Origin: Flemingiibacterium sp964430755
Lineage (GTDB): Bacteria; Bacillota; Clostridia; Oscillospirales; CAG-272
Direction: 5' to 3'
NCBI GenBank assembly: GCA_964430755.1
Contig: CAYSFT010000014.1
Span: 1 to 44,297 of the forward strand
DNA length: 44,297 nt
A program made the translations under genes and the position numbers. The notes under the pieces were generated by a model. That model was not told the origin of the DNA and searched no databases. It was given only the letters and a program-made list of their open reading frames with translations. This document shows positions 21,622 through 30,911 of the stretch, piece after piece. Within the stretch, counting starts at the first letter, position 1, and each line of letters begins with the position of its first letter.

Positions 21622-23622
21622 TTATTGCTTCGTCCGCGGGGGAAAATCATTGTTGTCACGACTATTTTGTGCAGCTTTTGCAGCTTCTTCAGCCTCGCGC
21701 ATGATACGTGCATCCTCATCAGCCTTAGCCTTGTCGCTGTTTTCCTTTGCACTCTTGCGTTTCTTTTGCGCCGCCATTTCTTCAAGCTCCTCGATGGTGG
21801 GCTCACCCTCCATCGCAGCCTTAAACTGATCCTCGTCCATAACCTCATTCTTCTGGAGGAATTCTGCAACAAAATGAAGCTTGTTTATATTCTCGGAGAG
21901 TATCTTCATCGCGGTGTTGTATGCTGCGTTAATGATACTCTTGATTTCGTTGTCAATAAGCGTTGCGGTGTCCTCGGAATAGTTACGCGAGGTGTTGAAG
22001 TCTCTGCCGAGGAATACCTCGTCACTGCCGTGCTCCGAGCCGTAAACGATCGGTCCGAGTGTGTCGCTCATACCGTACTTGGTGACCATGTTGCGAGCGA
22101 TGTTTGTTGCGCGCTGAATATCGTTTGAAGCACCTGTGCAGATGTCACCGATTATCAGCTTTTCAGCAACACGTCCGCCGAGCAGGGATGCAATTTCATG
22201 CTCCATATCGCTCTTTGACATATGCGCTCTGTCCTCAATCGGAAGCGGCAAAGTATAGCCTGCCGCACGTCCTGCAGGGATGATCGAGATCTGATGAACC
22301 GACGTATTGGGCTGGAGCAGCTTCATAACGATGGCGTGACCTGCCTCGTGATATGCCGTGATGCGCTTGTCATCCTTGTGAATGACCTTCGATTTCTTAT
22401 TGGGACCAACGATAACCTTGATGGTTGCTTCCTCAAGCTCCTCCATACCGATGAGGCTCTTGTTTTTGCGTGCCGCTAAAAGTGCCGCCTCGTTAAGAAG
22501 GTTTTCAAGATCAGCACCGGTGAAGCCGACCGTCGTCTTTGCAAGAGAGGAAAGATCAACATCCGCTTCAAACGGCTTACCCTTTGCGTGAACGGCGAGG
22601 ATTTCCTCACGTCCCTTCATATCGGGATAGTTAACAGTGATCTGACGGTCAAAGCGTCCGGGACGAAGAAGTGCCGGATCGAGAATATCGGGGCGGTTTG
22701 TTGCCGCCATAACGATAACTCCGTCATTTCCGCCAAAGCCATCCATCTCAACAAGGAGCTGGTTAAGCGTCTGTTCACGCTCATCATGACCGCCGCCGAG
22801 ACCTGCACCGCGGTGACGTCCGACAGCATCAATTTCATCAATAAATACGATACTTGCAGGATTCTTTTTCGCCGTGTCGAAAAGGTCACGCACTCTCGAC
22901 GCACCAACACCGACATACATCTCAACAAAATCCGAGCCGGAGATCGAATAGAACGGCACACCTGCTTCACCTGCAACAGCCTTTGCAAGCAGTGTCTTAC
23001 CCGTACCGGGAGGGCCCATCAAGAGAACGCCGTGAGGAATATGAGCGCCGAGCTTTGAGAACTTCGCGGGATCCTTCAAAAATTCAACAACCTCTTTGAG
23101 CTCCTCTTTCTCCTCATCTGCACCTGCAACGTCCTTAAAGAAAACCTTCTTTTTCTCGTCCGAGCCGAGCTTTGCGCGAGCCTTGCCAAATCCGCCGACC
23201 TTGCCGCCCTTACCGCCTGCTGTCTGATTCATGATGAATATCCAGAACACTATAAACAGCACAGCAAGGATGACATACGGAAGCATACCAACCCACCACG
23301 GAATGATCTGCGGCTCGGCAATATCGTAAGCCTCGATAATGCCCTCATGATACTGTTCTTCAATAGTTTCACCAAACTGATTCCAGAAAAGGTCAAGATC
23401 GCGCAGTCCATACGTCGCAACCTCACCGTCATGCTTCCAGATTGTCAGCTTGTTGTTTTTATCAATCTCAAACTCCTTGACCTGCTGCTCGTGGAAGTAT
23501 TTGTCAATGTCACTGTAAATGACCTCTTCACCCGGCTGACTGCCGAACAGCGTTGCCATTGAAATGAGTATAAGTCCGATAAGCACAACATAAAAGATTA
23601 AAATTTTGAAATTTGATTTCAT
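21622..23622 (-). CDS. ftsH: ATP-dependent zinc metalloprotease FtsH
   Basis: The 666-residue protein is a full FtsH, the membrane-anchored AAA+ protease that degrades unstable membrane and regulatory proteins. Two membrane helices (about 8-27 and 113-131) flank an extracytoplasmic domain. The AAA module has Walker A GPPGTGKT (203-210), Walker B IVFIDEIDA (258-266) and the second region of homology with ATNRPDILDPALLRPGRFDR (307-326). The peptidase zinc site is HEAGH (425-429). The C-terminal tail is charged and glutamate/lysine rich (about 600-666). It is last in the operon after tilS and hpt, an order conserved in Firmicutes. A small CCTCA/TGAGG hairpin (23634-23649) lies just before the ribosome site. 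Confidence 0.97.
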   Translation of the reverse strand: MKSNFKILIFYVVLIGLILISMATLFGSQPGEEVIYSDIDKYFHEQQVKEFEIDKNNKLTIWKHDGEVATYGLRDLDLFWNQFGETIEEQYHEGIIEAYDIAEPQIIPWWVGMLPYVILAVLFIVFWIFIMNQTAGGKGGKVGGFGKARAKLGSDEKKKVFFKDVAGADEEKEELKEVVEFLKDPAKFSKLGAHIPHGVLLMGPPGTGKTLLAKAVAGEAGVPFYSISGSDFVEMYVGVGASRVRDLFDTAKKNPASIVFIDEIDAVGRHRGAGLGGGHDEREQTLNQLLVEMDGFGGNDGVIVMAATNRPDILDPALLRPGRFDRQITVNYPDMKGREEILAVHAKGKPFEADVDLSSLAKTTVGFTGADLENLLNEAALLAARKNKSLIGMEELEEATIKVIVGPNKKSKVIHKDDKRITAYHEAGHAIVMKLLQPNTSVHQISIIPAGRAAGYTLPLPIEDRAHMSKSDMEHEIASLLGGRVAEKLIIGDICTGASNDIQRATNIARNMVTKYGMSDTLGPIVYGSEHGSDEVFLGRDFNTSRNYSEDTATLIDNEIKSIINAAYNTAMKILSENINKLHFVAEFLQKNEVMDEDQFKAAMEGEPTIEELEEMAAQKKRKSAKENSDKAKADEDARIMREAEEAAKAAQNSRDNNDFPPRTKQ

Positions 23623-23680
23623 TACTCACCTTACCTCAAAAAACTGAGGCTCTCCTTGATATATAATGTCACCCGTAAGG

Positions 23681-24223
23681 TTATTTTTCGTAAACCTCGG
23701 GCTTCAGAATGCCTATGTAAGGCAATGCTCTGTATTTTTCGGCAAAATCGAGTCCGTAACCGACAACAAACTCATCGGGAATGGACTTGCCGCAGTAGTC
23801 CGGCGTGAAATCAACCTCACGGCGGGACGGTTTATCAAGCATTGTTGCGGTTTTAACGCTGCGAGCTCCCTTGAGAAGCAGATATTCAACAAGATAAGAA
23901 AGTGTCTTGCCGCTGTCGATTATATCTTCAACAATGAGAATATCTGTGTCTGCAAGATCTTTTCTGTGAAGATCGAGCAGAATGTTGACCGAGCCGCTTG
24001 TTACCGTTGCATTTCCGTATGAGGAAACCTTCATAAAATCAATCTCCACGGGAATACTTATCTTCTTCATAAGATCGCCCATGAAAACAACCGCGCCTTT
24101 GAGAATACAAACGAGCAGTAAACGCTTACCTCTGTAATCCTCGCTGATCTTATCTGCAATACCGCTTACGATCTCATCGAGCTCTTTTTCGCTGACGAGC
24201 ACACTTTGAATGTCGTTATTCAT
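23681..24223 (-). CDS. hpt: Hypoxanthine phosphoribosyltransferase
   Basis: The 180-residue enzyme salvages hypoxanthine and guanine to IMP and GMP using PRPP. The type I phosphoribosyltransferase PRPP loop ILIVEDIIDSGKTL (about 94-107) is intact. The N-terminal LLLVCILKGAVVFMGDL, FMKVSSYG and the base-contact segment DEFVVGYGLDFAEKYRALPYIG fit bacterial Hpt. ATG 24223 is preferred to the ATG at 24235: GGAG lies eight bases before it, inside the end of tilS, and there is one base between the tilS stop and this start. The tilS-hpt-ftsH order is conserved, and in B. subtilis TilS and HprT work together. Confidence 0.95.
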   Translation of the reverse strand: MNNDIQSVLVSEKELDEIVSGIADKISEDYRGKRLLLVCILKGAVVFMGDLMKKISIPVEIDFMKVSSYGNATVTSGSVNILLDLHRKDLADTDILIVEDIIDSGKTLSYLVEYLLLKGARSVKTATMLDKPSRREVDFTPDYCGKSIPDEFVVGYGLDFAEKYRALPYIGILKPEVYEK

Positions 24224-24224
24224 T

Positions 24225-25628
24225 TTAATCTCCATTATAATAATATGTTATTTTAATTCCGTCACCGCAAGGCTTCACCCTGTCAGCAACGGGAAATTCG
24301 GGAACCCAGACAATGCCGTCAGCATCGCAGAAAATCGGAGTGCGGCATCTTTTTTTCGTTGAATATCCGCGATCGTTATAAAGCTTTTTGAGCTTGCGCG
24401 TCATTTTTCCAAACACATATGCATCCCCATCACGTCTTGAGCGCACCGAGAGCATATTCTTTATTTTATCAGAACTTAAAATCGTGTGTATTGATAATTT
24501 GTAAATATTTTGCAGGGTTTCGTTATCTTTTTGTAAATCCTCTCGACAATCTTCGCATTTTGCAACGAAAACCGCGAAATCGGGATTTTTAAAAATGTTC
24601 ACGCCCTCATGAAGCGTATATTCAAACTGAATCGGCTTCAGGTCAGCTTCATCGGTGAAATAAAGACATCCACCCTCGACAACCGCGAGGGCTCCACCAG
24701 GCAGTGACACACTCGAGTTGTTTCGTCCACGCTCGGCAAGCGAAAGCATAGAATCAACGTGAACCGTCTCAAGCGTCTCCGCCGAAACCGAGGAAAACAT
24801 TTTGCAAACGGCACGTGATGCAATTGCCCTCTCCGTTTTTGAAAGAAGCTTCACATCAATACGTCCGTCCGTAACATTTTCCGAGACGAAACGCTCTGCC
24901 GCCAAATCAAGATACACCGCATCATCGCGAAGACTGCGTGTCATACGTTTAACCGAATCAAGCAGCGACGGATTCACCTTTTCAAGGCGCGGAACGATTT
25001 CATGGCGAAGATAATTTCGCGTATAAGCCGTGTCGTTATTTGTGCTGTCAAATATATATTCTGTACTGTTTTCGGTAAGATATCCGATTATATCGCGCTT
25101 TGATGTGTAAATAAGCGGTCGGATAACCGGTATTCCCGAAAGCATACGCACCGGCGGTATACCGCAAAGTCCGGAAGCACCGCATCCTCGAGTCAGATTA
25201 AAAATCACGGTTTCGGCATTATCATCGGCATTGTGCGCCGTTGCAATACAAGTGAGCCTCGGATCGGATCTTACCGCTCCCACAAAAGCATCATATCGAA
25301 ACTCGCGTGCCGTTTCTTCAAGCCCTCGTCCGCTCTCATGCGCAAGAGCCGGGATGTCGGCTTGCTCAAGCGTGAAATCAATTCCGAGCTTCTCACAAAC
25401 CGTGCGGCAAAATTCTGCATCGCGGTCAGCTTCACCGCCGCGTATACCGTGATGAACGTGCAATGCGCGAAGATATAAGCCTCGCTCATCGCATATCTCT
25501 TTCATGATATGAAGCAGTGCCGTTGAATCGGCGCCGCCCGAATATCCGACGAGTACACCCTTTTGATTGTCGAGCATACTGTAAATATCGGTCGCGGAAA
25601 ATAAATCCTGCCAATTATATTTTTTCAT
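24225..25628 (-). CDS. tilS: tRNA(Ile)-lysidine synthase
   Basis: The 467-residue ATP pyrophosphatase attaches lysine to C34 of the CAU-anticodon isoleucine tRNA so that it reads AUA and accepts isoleucine. The PP-loop YSGGADSTALLHIM is at about 29-42, followed by LHVHHGIRGGEADRDAEFC, the ATAHNADDNAETVIFNLTRGCG metal/ATP region and RPLIYTSKRDI. The C-terminal TilS domain includes RRDGDAYVFGKMTRKLKKLYND and a final WVPEFPVADR. The length is ordinary. ATG 25628 has GGAG in the gap after the dnaB stop (11 bases). It is cotranscribed with dnaB and hpt. Confidence 0.95.
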   Translation of the reverse strand: MKKYNWQDLFSATDIYSMLDNQKGVLVGYSGGADSTALLHIMKEICDERGLYLRALHVHHGIRGGEADRDAEFCRTVCEKLGIDFTLEQADIPALAHESGRGLEETAREFRYDAFVGAVRSDPRLTCIATAHNADDNAETVIFNLTRGCGASGLCGIPPVRMLSGIPVIRPLIYTSKRDIIGYLTENSTEYIFDSTNNDTAYTRNYLRHEIVPRLEKVNPSLLDSVKRMTRSLRDDAVYLDLAAERFVSENVTDGRIDVKLLSKTERAIASRAVCKMFSSVSAETLETVHVDSMLSLAERGRNNSSVSLPGGALAVVEGGCLYFTDEADLKPIQFEYTLHEGVNIFKNPDFAVFVAKCEDCREDLQKDNETLQNIYKLSIHTILSSDKIKNMLSVRSRRDGDAYVFGKMTRKLKKLYNDRGYSTKKRCRTPIFCDADGIVWVPEFPVADRVKPCGDGIKITYYYNGD

Positions 25629-25639
25629 AAAAACTCCGC

Positions 25640-26986
25640 TTATGCCGGAGGCTCGGGCGTTCCGTCGGATGCCATTGAGGTGAACTTCGTATACTGACCG
25701 AACCAGCCCATCGGCACTCTCTGGGTTGAACCGTGACGGTTTTTCGCCACGTGAACATCGGCAATGTTCTGCTTTTCGGGGTCATTCTGATAATAGTCAC
25801 GCGAGAGAAACATAATGATATCCGCGTCCTGCTCGATCGCACCGGAGTCACGAAGGTCGGAAAGCATCGGCGAGCTGTCTGCGCCCTTTCTCGATTCGGG
25901 ATTACGCGAGAGCTGTGCGCAGCAGATAATCGGCACCATAAGCTCCTTTGCGAGTATTTTAAGGTTACGCGAAATATCGCTGACCTCTTGAACACGGTTG
26001 TCAATCTTACGGTCAGACTGCATGAGCTGCAGATAGTCGATAACAACAAGTCCGAGATTCTTCACACGGCGCAGCTTCGATTTCATTGCCGTTGCCGTAA
26101 TGCCCGTAGTGTCGTCAATATAAATGTCACATTCGGTAAGGTTAGCCGAAGCGTGTGCAAGCTTGATCCAGTCATCGCTCGAAAGCTCGCCCGAGCGGAT
26201 ATTGTGGCTGTCAACAAGTGCTTCACTCGAAAGCATACGCGAAACGAGCTGCTGTGCCGACATTTCAAGAGAAAAGATACAAACCGCCTTTTTGGTGTCA
26301 CGCGCAACATTTGTTGCAATATTGAGCGCGAACGAGGTTTTACCGACACCGGGACGTGCACCGACTATGATAAAGTCGCTCTTACCCATACCGACAAGCA
26401 CCTTGTCAAGATCGCCGAATCCCGTTGGAACACCGAGTGTTTCGGCGCGGTTGGTCTGAAGATTATGAAGATGCTCAAATGTTCCGACAAGAACTTCCTT
26501 AATATGCGTAAAGCCCTTGGTTTCATTTCCTTCGGCAATCGAGAAGATCTTCTGCTCGGCGTTTCCGATGATGTGCATAACCTCATCCTCGGCACTGTAC
26601 GCCGCTTCGGAAATCTCCTCCGATGCAGAAATCAGACTTCTGAGCAAGCTCTTATCTTTAACGATTCTCGCATAATCCGCCACATTCGCCGCAGACGGAA
26701 CAACGTCCGCAATCAGCTTTATGTAGGATCTGCTGTTTGATTCATCGTAAACACCGCGGTGAACAAGGGTGTCGATAAGGGTAACGATGTCAATATCCCT
26801 GTTTTTCAAATACATCTCCTGCATAGCGAGGTAAATCTCTTTGTGTTCTTCAACGTAGAAATCCTCGCTTTTCAGTATACCCACAACAACGTCGATACAT
26901 TCCGGATCAATGAGAATTGAACCAAGCACCGACTGCTCCGCATCAAGCGAAAACGGCAGCTTACGGTTAAAAAGCTTTTCTTCCAT
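25640..26986 (-). CDS. dnaB: Replicative DNA helicase DnaB
   Basis: The 448-residue protein is the hexameric 5'-3' fork helicase. The N-terminal DnaB domain (about 8-108) begins PFSLDAEQSVLGSILID. The RecA-like C-terminal domain carries Walker A GARPGVGKTSF (209-219), CIFSLEMSAQQLVSRML, the Walker B-type LVVIDYLQLM, and RDSGAIEQDADIIMFLSRD near the end with the arginine-finger region. No intein is present. It lies two bases after rplI, the same order as in B. subtilis (where the gene is called dnaC). The product is cytoplasmic. Confidence 0.97.
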   Translation of the reverse strand: MEEKLFNRKLPFSLDAEQSVLGSILIDPECIDVVVGILKSEDFYVEEHKEIYLAMQEMYLKNRDIDIVTLIDTLVHRGVYDESNSRSYIKLIADVVPSAANVADYARIVKDKSLLRSLISASEEISEAAYSAEDEVMHIIGNAEQKIFSIAEGNETKGFTHIKEVLVGTFEHLHNLQTNRAETLGVPTGFGDLDKVLVGMGKSDFIIVGARPGVGKTSFALNIATNVARDTKKAVCIFSLEMSAQQLVSRMLSSEALVDSHNIRSGELSSDDWIKLAHASANLTECDIYIDDTTGITATAMKSKLRRVKNLGLVVIDYLQLMQSDRKIDNRVQEVSDISRNLKILAKELMVPIICCAQLSRNPESRKGADSSPMLSDLRDSGAIEQDADIIMFLSRDYYQNDPEKQNIADVHVAKNRHGSTQRVPMGWFGQYTKFTSMASDGTPEPPA

Positions 26987-26988
26987 TT

Positions 26989-27438
26989 TTATTTATCTTC
27001 GCCGATAACGACGTTGATCTTGCCAACGACCTCGGCATGAAGCTTAACGTCAACAGTGTGCGTTCCAAAGGTCTTGAGCGCATCGTCAAGCTGAATCTTA
27101 CGCTTGTCAACGGTGATATCAGCCTGCTTTGAAAGCTCCTCGGCGATATCCTTTGAGGTGACGGAGCCGTAAAGTCTGCCGTCAACGCCTGCCTTGCCCT
27201 TGAACTTAACTATAACCGCTTCAAGCTTTGCGGCAGTGTCCTTCGCATTCTGAAGCTCAACCTCTTTTCTGTGTGCCTCAGCCGCTTCGCGTCCCTTTAT
27301 CTCATTGAGCGCCTTATTGTCAGCGATGATCGCAAGTCCCTTGGGAAGAAGGAAGTTGCGCGCATATCCGTCGGATACGTTGATAAGCTGACCTTTTTTA
27401 CCCTGTGACTTTACGTCCTGTGTGAGTACTACTTTCAT
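26989..27438 (-). CDS. rplI: 50S ribosomal protein L9
   Basis: The 149-residue protein has the L9 signature from its first residue: MKVVLTQDVKSQGKKGQLINVSDGYARNFLLPKGLA, a long connecting helix (about 45-75) and the C-terminal domain with VDGRLYGSVTSKDIAEEL. L9 binds 23S rRNA domain V near L1 and supports reading-frame fidelity. It sits between gdpP and dnaB, as in many Firmicutes. A clear ribosome site (AGGAGATA) precedes ATG 27438 in the 24-base gap after gdpP. Confidence 0.97.
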   Translation of the reverse strand: MKVVLTQDVKSQGKKGQLINVSDGYARNFLLPKGLAIIADNKALNEIKGREAAEAHRKEVELQNAKDTAAKLEAVIVKFKGKAGVDGRLYGSVTSKDIAEELSKQADITVDKRKIQLDDALKTFGTHTVDVKLHAEVVGKINVVIGEDK

Positions 27439-27462
27439 TTTATATATCTCCTAACATTACAT

Positions 27463-29499
27463 TTAGTTTTTGGTCATATATTCGTCAATTGCTTCCTTGA
27501 GACTCGTCAGAGCCGCAGTCATTGATACGTCAGAGAGGAATGCGCCTGCCGCCTCATAATAACCGCCGCCGCCGATCTTTTCAAGGATAAGCTGTACATT
27601 GATGTTTCCGGCAGAACGTGCGGAAATGTGTACGCTGTTATCAATTCTGACAAGCGCGAAGCTCGCCATAACGCCGTTGACGCCAAGCAGCTTGTCCGCA
27701 GCCTTTGCCGCCGCGATACGGTCTGACTGTGTTCCGTCACTGTCGCTCATCGAGATTGCAAACATCTGACGGTAAGTGATAACATTCATCGAGAATTTAG
27801 CCTCTCGCATGAAATCCTCAAGATCGGTCTGGAAGAAATGCTGTACCTCTGTCGGGTTCGCACCCTCGCCGCGCAGATAAAGTGCCGCGCTGAATGTACG
27901 AACGCCGGTGTTGCGCGAGAACTGCTTTGTGTCAAGTAACATTCCGGCATAAAGCACGTCCGCTTCCTCACGGTGAAGCCCTCCAATCGGGAGAGCCTGC
28001 TCAAGCATCTCGGAAACAAGCTCACTTGCAGACGATGCCGACGGTTCAATATAAGAAATGATCGGCTCGCGTTTGAAATCGCCTGTTTTTCTGTGATGGT
28101 CGATGATCGCAATGGATGCAACGTTATCGGCAATATCGGGCGACTCAAACTGCACCGGATTGTTTACGTCAACAATAACGAGAAGGGTTTCGGAATTGAT
28201 CATATCCTGTCCCGTAATGCTGTCAACAAAGATATCGGCATATTCGGGAAGCGGTGCAACACGGCTGAGTGCGCTCTTTATATTGGCGTCGTCACGGTTG
28301 ACGATAATATTCGCCTTGACTCCGCAGAACATCGCAAGTCTCGCAATACCGACGCAGGCACCGATCGAGTCATAGTCGGGATTACGGTGACCCATAATGA
28401 GCACGTTACTTGCCTTTGCCATACTGAGCGAGAGCTGGTTTGCAATGACACGTGCACGCACCTTTGTACGCTTCTGAACAGTCTTTGTGCGTCCGCCGTA
28501 AAACTCGGTGTTATGACTGTTTTTGACAACGACCTGGTCGCCGCCTCGCTGTAATGCAAGGTCAAGGGAAGCGTGTGCATCGTGGTCTTTGTCGGCGAGC
28601 GTTCCGTTGACGCGTGAGATACCGATTGAAACGGTGACAGGCATACTTCCCTCACCTATGCGCACCTCACGTATACGGTCAAGCACATCAAACTTTCTCT
28701 CAACAAATTCATCAAGATATCTCGCTTCAAAGAGGAAAATGAACTTATCGCGCTCATATTCTTTAAGAATACCGCCAACCGAATCAGCCCATTCCTTGAG
28801 AATCGCCTCAACCTGTGCCGCCGCAGAACGGTACTTCTCCTGAACGAACTGCATGAGCTCATTGAGGTTATCAATCATAACATAAGCGATGATGGTTTCC
28901 TCATCGGAAAGACGCTTTGCAAGCTGACGAAGCTCGGTGCGCTCGTTCCAGACGGTGATCACGTAATCCTTGCCCTCGGCTGTGATTTTGTAGCCTTTTA
29001 TACGAAAAACGCGGTCATTCGCCACGGCTTCAATTCCATCGGGTGAATCGGTTTCTTCGGCAGGTGTGACTGTTTCTGAAAGGATACGGTCGATCGTAAC
29101 GTCAACGATGCTGTCAATATACTTGGTATAAAGCACCTCACACGGATTTGTCGCCTTGGTGAAAGCGGTGTTATACCAGATTATCTTGCCCGATTCATCG
29201 CATATGACAACGGGGAGATAAAGCTTTAAGATAAAATCAAGCGTGATATTGCCGAGTATCGGCGACAATTTTTCGTCATCGGGATTTGCCATATGAAAGC
29301 TGAAAAAGCCGTATAATTTAAGTCCGATAAATTCCGCCGCAAAAAAGCAGACGAGCATCACCGCACCGACAGTCAGTGCATCAAGCGAGGAAAAACGCAT
29401 TATAAGCGCATAGATGATAAAAAACAACGCGGCAATGACAATGCTGATGGTTACACGCACTGAAAATCTGCGTGTTTTTGTTTCGTGTTTATTCTTCAT
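27463..29499 (-). CDS. gdpP: Cyclic-di-AMP phosphodiesterase GdpP (YybT, DHH family)
   Basis: The 678-residue membrane protein hydrolyses cyclic di-AMP to pApA. Order of domains: two membrane helices (about 17-37 and 41-60), a PAS-like sensor (about 85-190), a degenerate GGDEF domain (about 200-330, with YERDKFIFLFE in place of an active motif), then DHH (GHRNPDYDSIG 370-380, VDVNNP, IDHHRKTG 467-472) and DHHA1, with GGGGYYEAAGAF near the end. All manganese-binding motifs of the DHH module look intact. It lies between the DUF2232 gene and rplI, as yybT does in B. subtilis. It probably sets c-di-AMP levels that control potassium and osmolyte uptake and wall stress. Confidence 0.95.
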   Translation of the reverse strand: MKNKHETKTRRFSVRVTISIVIAALFFIIYALIMRFSSLDALTVGAVMLVCFFAAEFIGLKLYGFFSFHMANPDDEKLSPILGNITLDFILKLYLPVVICDESGKIIWYNTAFTKATNPCEVLYTKYIDSIVDVTIDRILSETVTPAEETDSPDGIEAVANDRVFRIKGYKITAEGKDYVITVWNERTELRQLAKRLSDEETIIAYVMIDNLNELMQFVQEKYRSAAAQVEAILKEWADSVGGILKEYERDKFIFLFEARYLDEFVERKFDVLDRIREVRIGEGSMPVTVSIGISRVNGTLADKDHDAHASLDLALQRGGDQVVVKNSHNTEFYGGRTKTVQKRTKVRARVIANQLSLSMAKASNVLIMGHRNPDYDSIGACVGIARLAMFCGVKANIIVNRDDANIKSALSRVAPLPEYADIFVDSITGQDMINSETLLVIVDVNNPVQFESPDIADNVASIAIIDHHRKTGDFKREPIISYIEPSASSASELVSEMLEQALPIGGLHREEADVLYAGMLLDTKQFSRNTGVRTFSAALYLRGEGANPTEVQHFFQTDLEDFMREAKFSMNVITYRQMFAISMSDSDGTQSDRIAAAKAADKLLGVNGVMASFALVRIDNSVHISARSAGNINVQLILEKIGGGGYYEAAGAFLSDVSMTAALTSLKEAIDEYMTKN

Positions 29500-29505
29500 C
29501 CGAAA

Positions 29506-30636
29506 TCACTCCTTTCGGTTTTTCATAGCGTGCTTTACGGCACGGTTTTCTTTGATGGTGACAGCAAGTCCGAGTACACAGAAAAGTGTTACAATAAGCG
29601 ATGGGTTTATAAAGAGAAACACAAGCGCAAGTATCGGTATTATCCGACCGAAGGCACCCTTTTGCGCTTTACCGCGAATCATAAGTATGAGATCTCTGAT
29701 TCCGCAGTAAATAAAGCCCGGCGAAAGTATTATAACAAGATTCTGAAGTGCAAGATACACCATGCCGGGATTACTATCCGACGAAGCAAGCAAAAACGAT
29801 ATAATGTAAGCCGCAATATAAACAAAGACGGTAACACTGTCAATCCCGATTCGCCACTGCACGGGTTCCCTTGAAACCTCAACCTTAGGTCCATCCTCTG
29901 CCATAACCGCTCTGACGTGCACTCTGAGTCCCATCGGGAGATAACGACTCATGTCAAATGCGCCTGCGAGCAAACGTGTTGCAAGAGTTGCAAAATATGC
30001 GAAAATGAGCATCATCATAGCAGAGCTTCCGATGAGTGTGGTTTTGACATAATAGAAGAGCTCATCAATCATCTGTTCTGTAAAAAGCGGCTGAGTTTTA
30101 CCGTCAACCTCTGCAGTCAGCTTTCTAAACTCCTCGGCAACAGGAATAAACGCTTCATCAATATACGTGCCGATCGTTTCAATATTCAGCGCACCGTACA
30201 CATTATAAACAACAAGAGCAAAGTGTACCGCATACAAAGCGAAAATAACAATCGCCGCAAACGCAATTGACGCTGTTCTTCCGAGCCCTGAGCGAACGGT
30301 TATATAAATCGGCAACGAAAGAGCAAGCGGGCAAAGAGTCAGCATTGCCATCGTAAGCTGTCCGCTGTAAATAAACATCGCCGCAAACGGCACAATATTA
30401 ACAAAAAGCAGCAGTAACAGTTTCGGGGTTGATTTATTGAATTCAAACGCAAGCAGAACGCTCATACCTGCCGCAATAAGTGTTAAAACAGTACCGATTA
30501 TTCCAAGCGCACCAAGTGCACACAAAAAAGACATAACACAAATTGCAAAAAGGAACGCAATCTGAGTTGCTTTAGAGAGGTTTTTATTTATATTCTGCGG
30601 CGTGCTGCCGTTAACTTCATTTTGTTCCTTATCCAA
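29506..30636 (-). CDS. DUF2232 (YybS-like) polytopic membrane protein
   Basis: The 376-residue protein has around eight membrane helices after a polar N-terminus and a soluble loop near residues 145-180. Its place directly upstream of gdpP, rplI and dnaB matches yybS (DUF2232) of B. subtilis, and the hydrophobic pattern agrees. The function is unknown; some resemblance to S-component-type membrane folds is recalled for the family. The frame extends to a GTG at 30645, but GAGGAG lies only one base before that codon and eight bases before the TTG at 30636, so TTG is the probable start. First gene of the long operon; it ends six bases before gdpP. Confidence 0.82.
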   Translation of the reverse strand: MDKEQNEVNGSTPQNINKNLSKATQIAFLFAICVMSFLCALGALGIIGTVLTLIAAGMSVLLAFEFNKSTPKLLLLLFVNIVPFAAMFIYSGQLTMAMLTLCPLALSLPIYITVRSGLGRTASIAFAAIVIFALYAVHFALVVYNVYGALNIETIGTYIDEAFIPVAEEFRKLTAEVDGKTQPLFTEQMIDELFYYVKTTLIGSSAMMMLIFAYFATLATRLLAGAFDMSRYLPMGLRVHVRAVMAEDGPKVEVSREPVQWRIGIDSVTVFVYIAAYIISFLLASSDSNPGMVYLALQNLVIILSPGFIYCGIRDLILMIRGKAQKGAFGRIIPILALVFLFINPSLIVTLFCVLGLAVTIKENRAVKHAMKNRKE

Positions 30637-30694
30637 GATAAACACTCCTCAGCCCATCGAGGGGCACAATACTCCATATTAATCTCATTATAAT

Positions 30695-30723
30695 ATTATA
30701 TCACCTTTTTTTCAATATGTAAA
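30695..30723 (-). promoter_or_regulatory. Promoter of the DUF2232-gdpP-rplI-dnaB-tilS-hpt-ftsH operon
   Basis: On the minus strand TTTACA (30723-30718) and TATAAT (30700-30695) are 17 bases apart with TGA before the -10. No other clear promoter is seen between this site and ftsH, although short internal ones could be missed. Confidence 0.75.
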
Positions 30724-30844
30724 TACCTATCATGAAAATTTTGCATAACTTTTGAGCGTTTTGCGCATCTTCTTTCAAAATAATCGCCTTTTCCCTATCG
30801 TCTCAGCATAAAATTAACCCTTGCCTCGGCTTCGTATTTCAAAC

Positions 30845-30872
30845 AAAAAAGGAGCCGTTCGAAAACAGCTCC
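30845..30872 (-). terminator. Terminator of the DUF5722 gene
   Basis: On the minus strand GGAGC (30872-30868) pairs with GCTCC (30855-30851), followed by TTTTTTG. It lies about 40 bases after the stop. Confidence 0.8.
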
Positions 30873-30911
30873 CAAAAATCAAATATTCTTTTGCCGAAAT
30901 TATGTGTGAGG

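Noticed and set aside
21547..24223. Plus-strand frames opposite ftsH and hpt
   Set aside because: They mirror the codon pattern of the strong minus-strand genes and lack ribosome sites and family resemblance.
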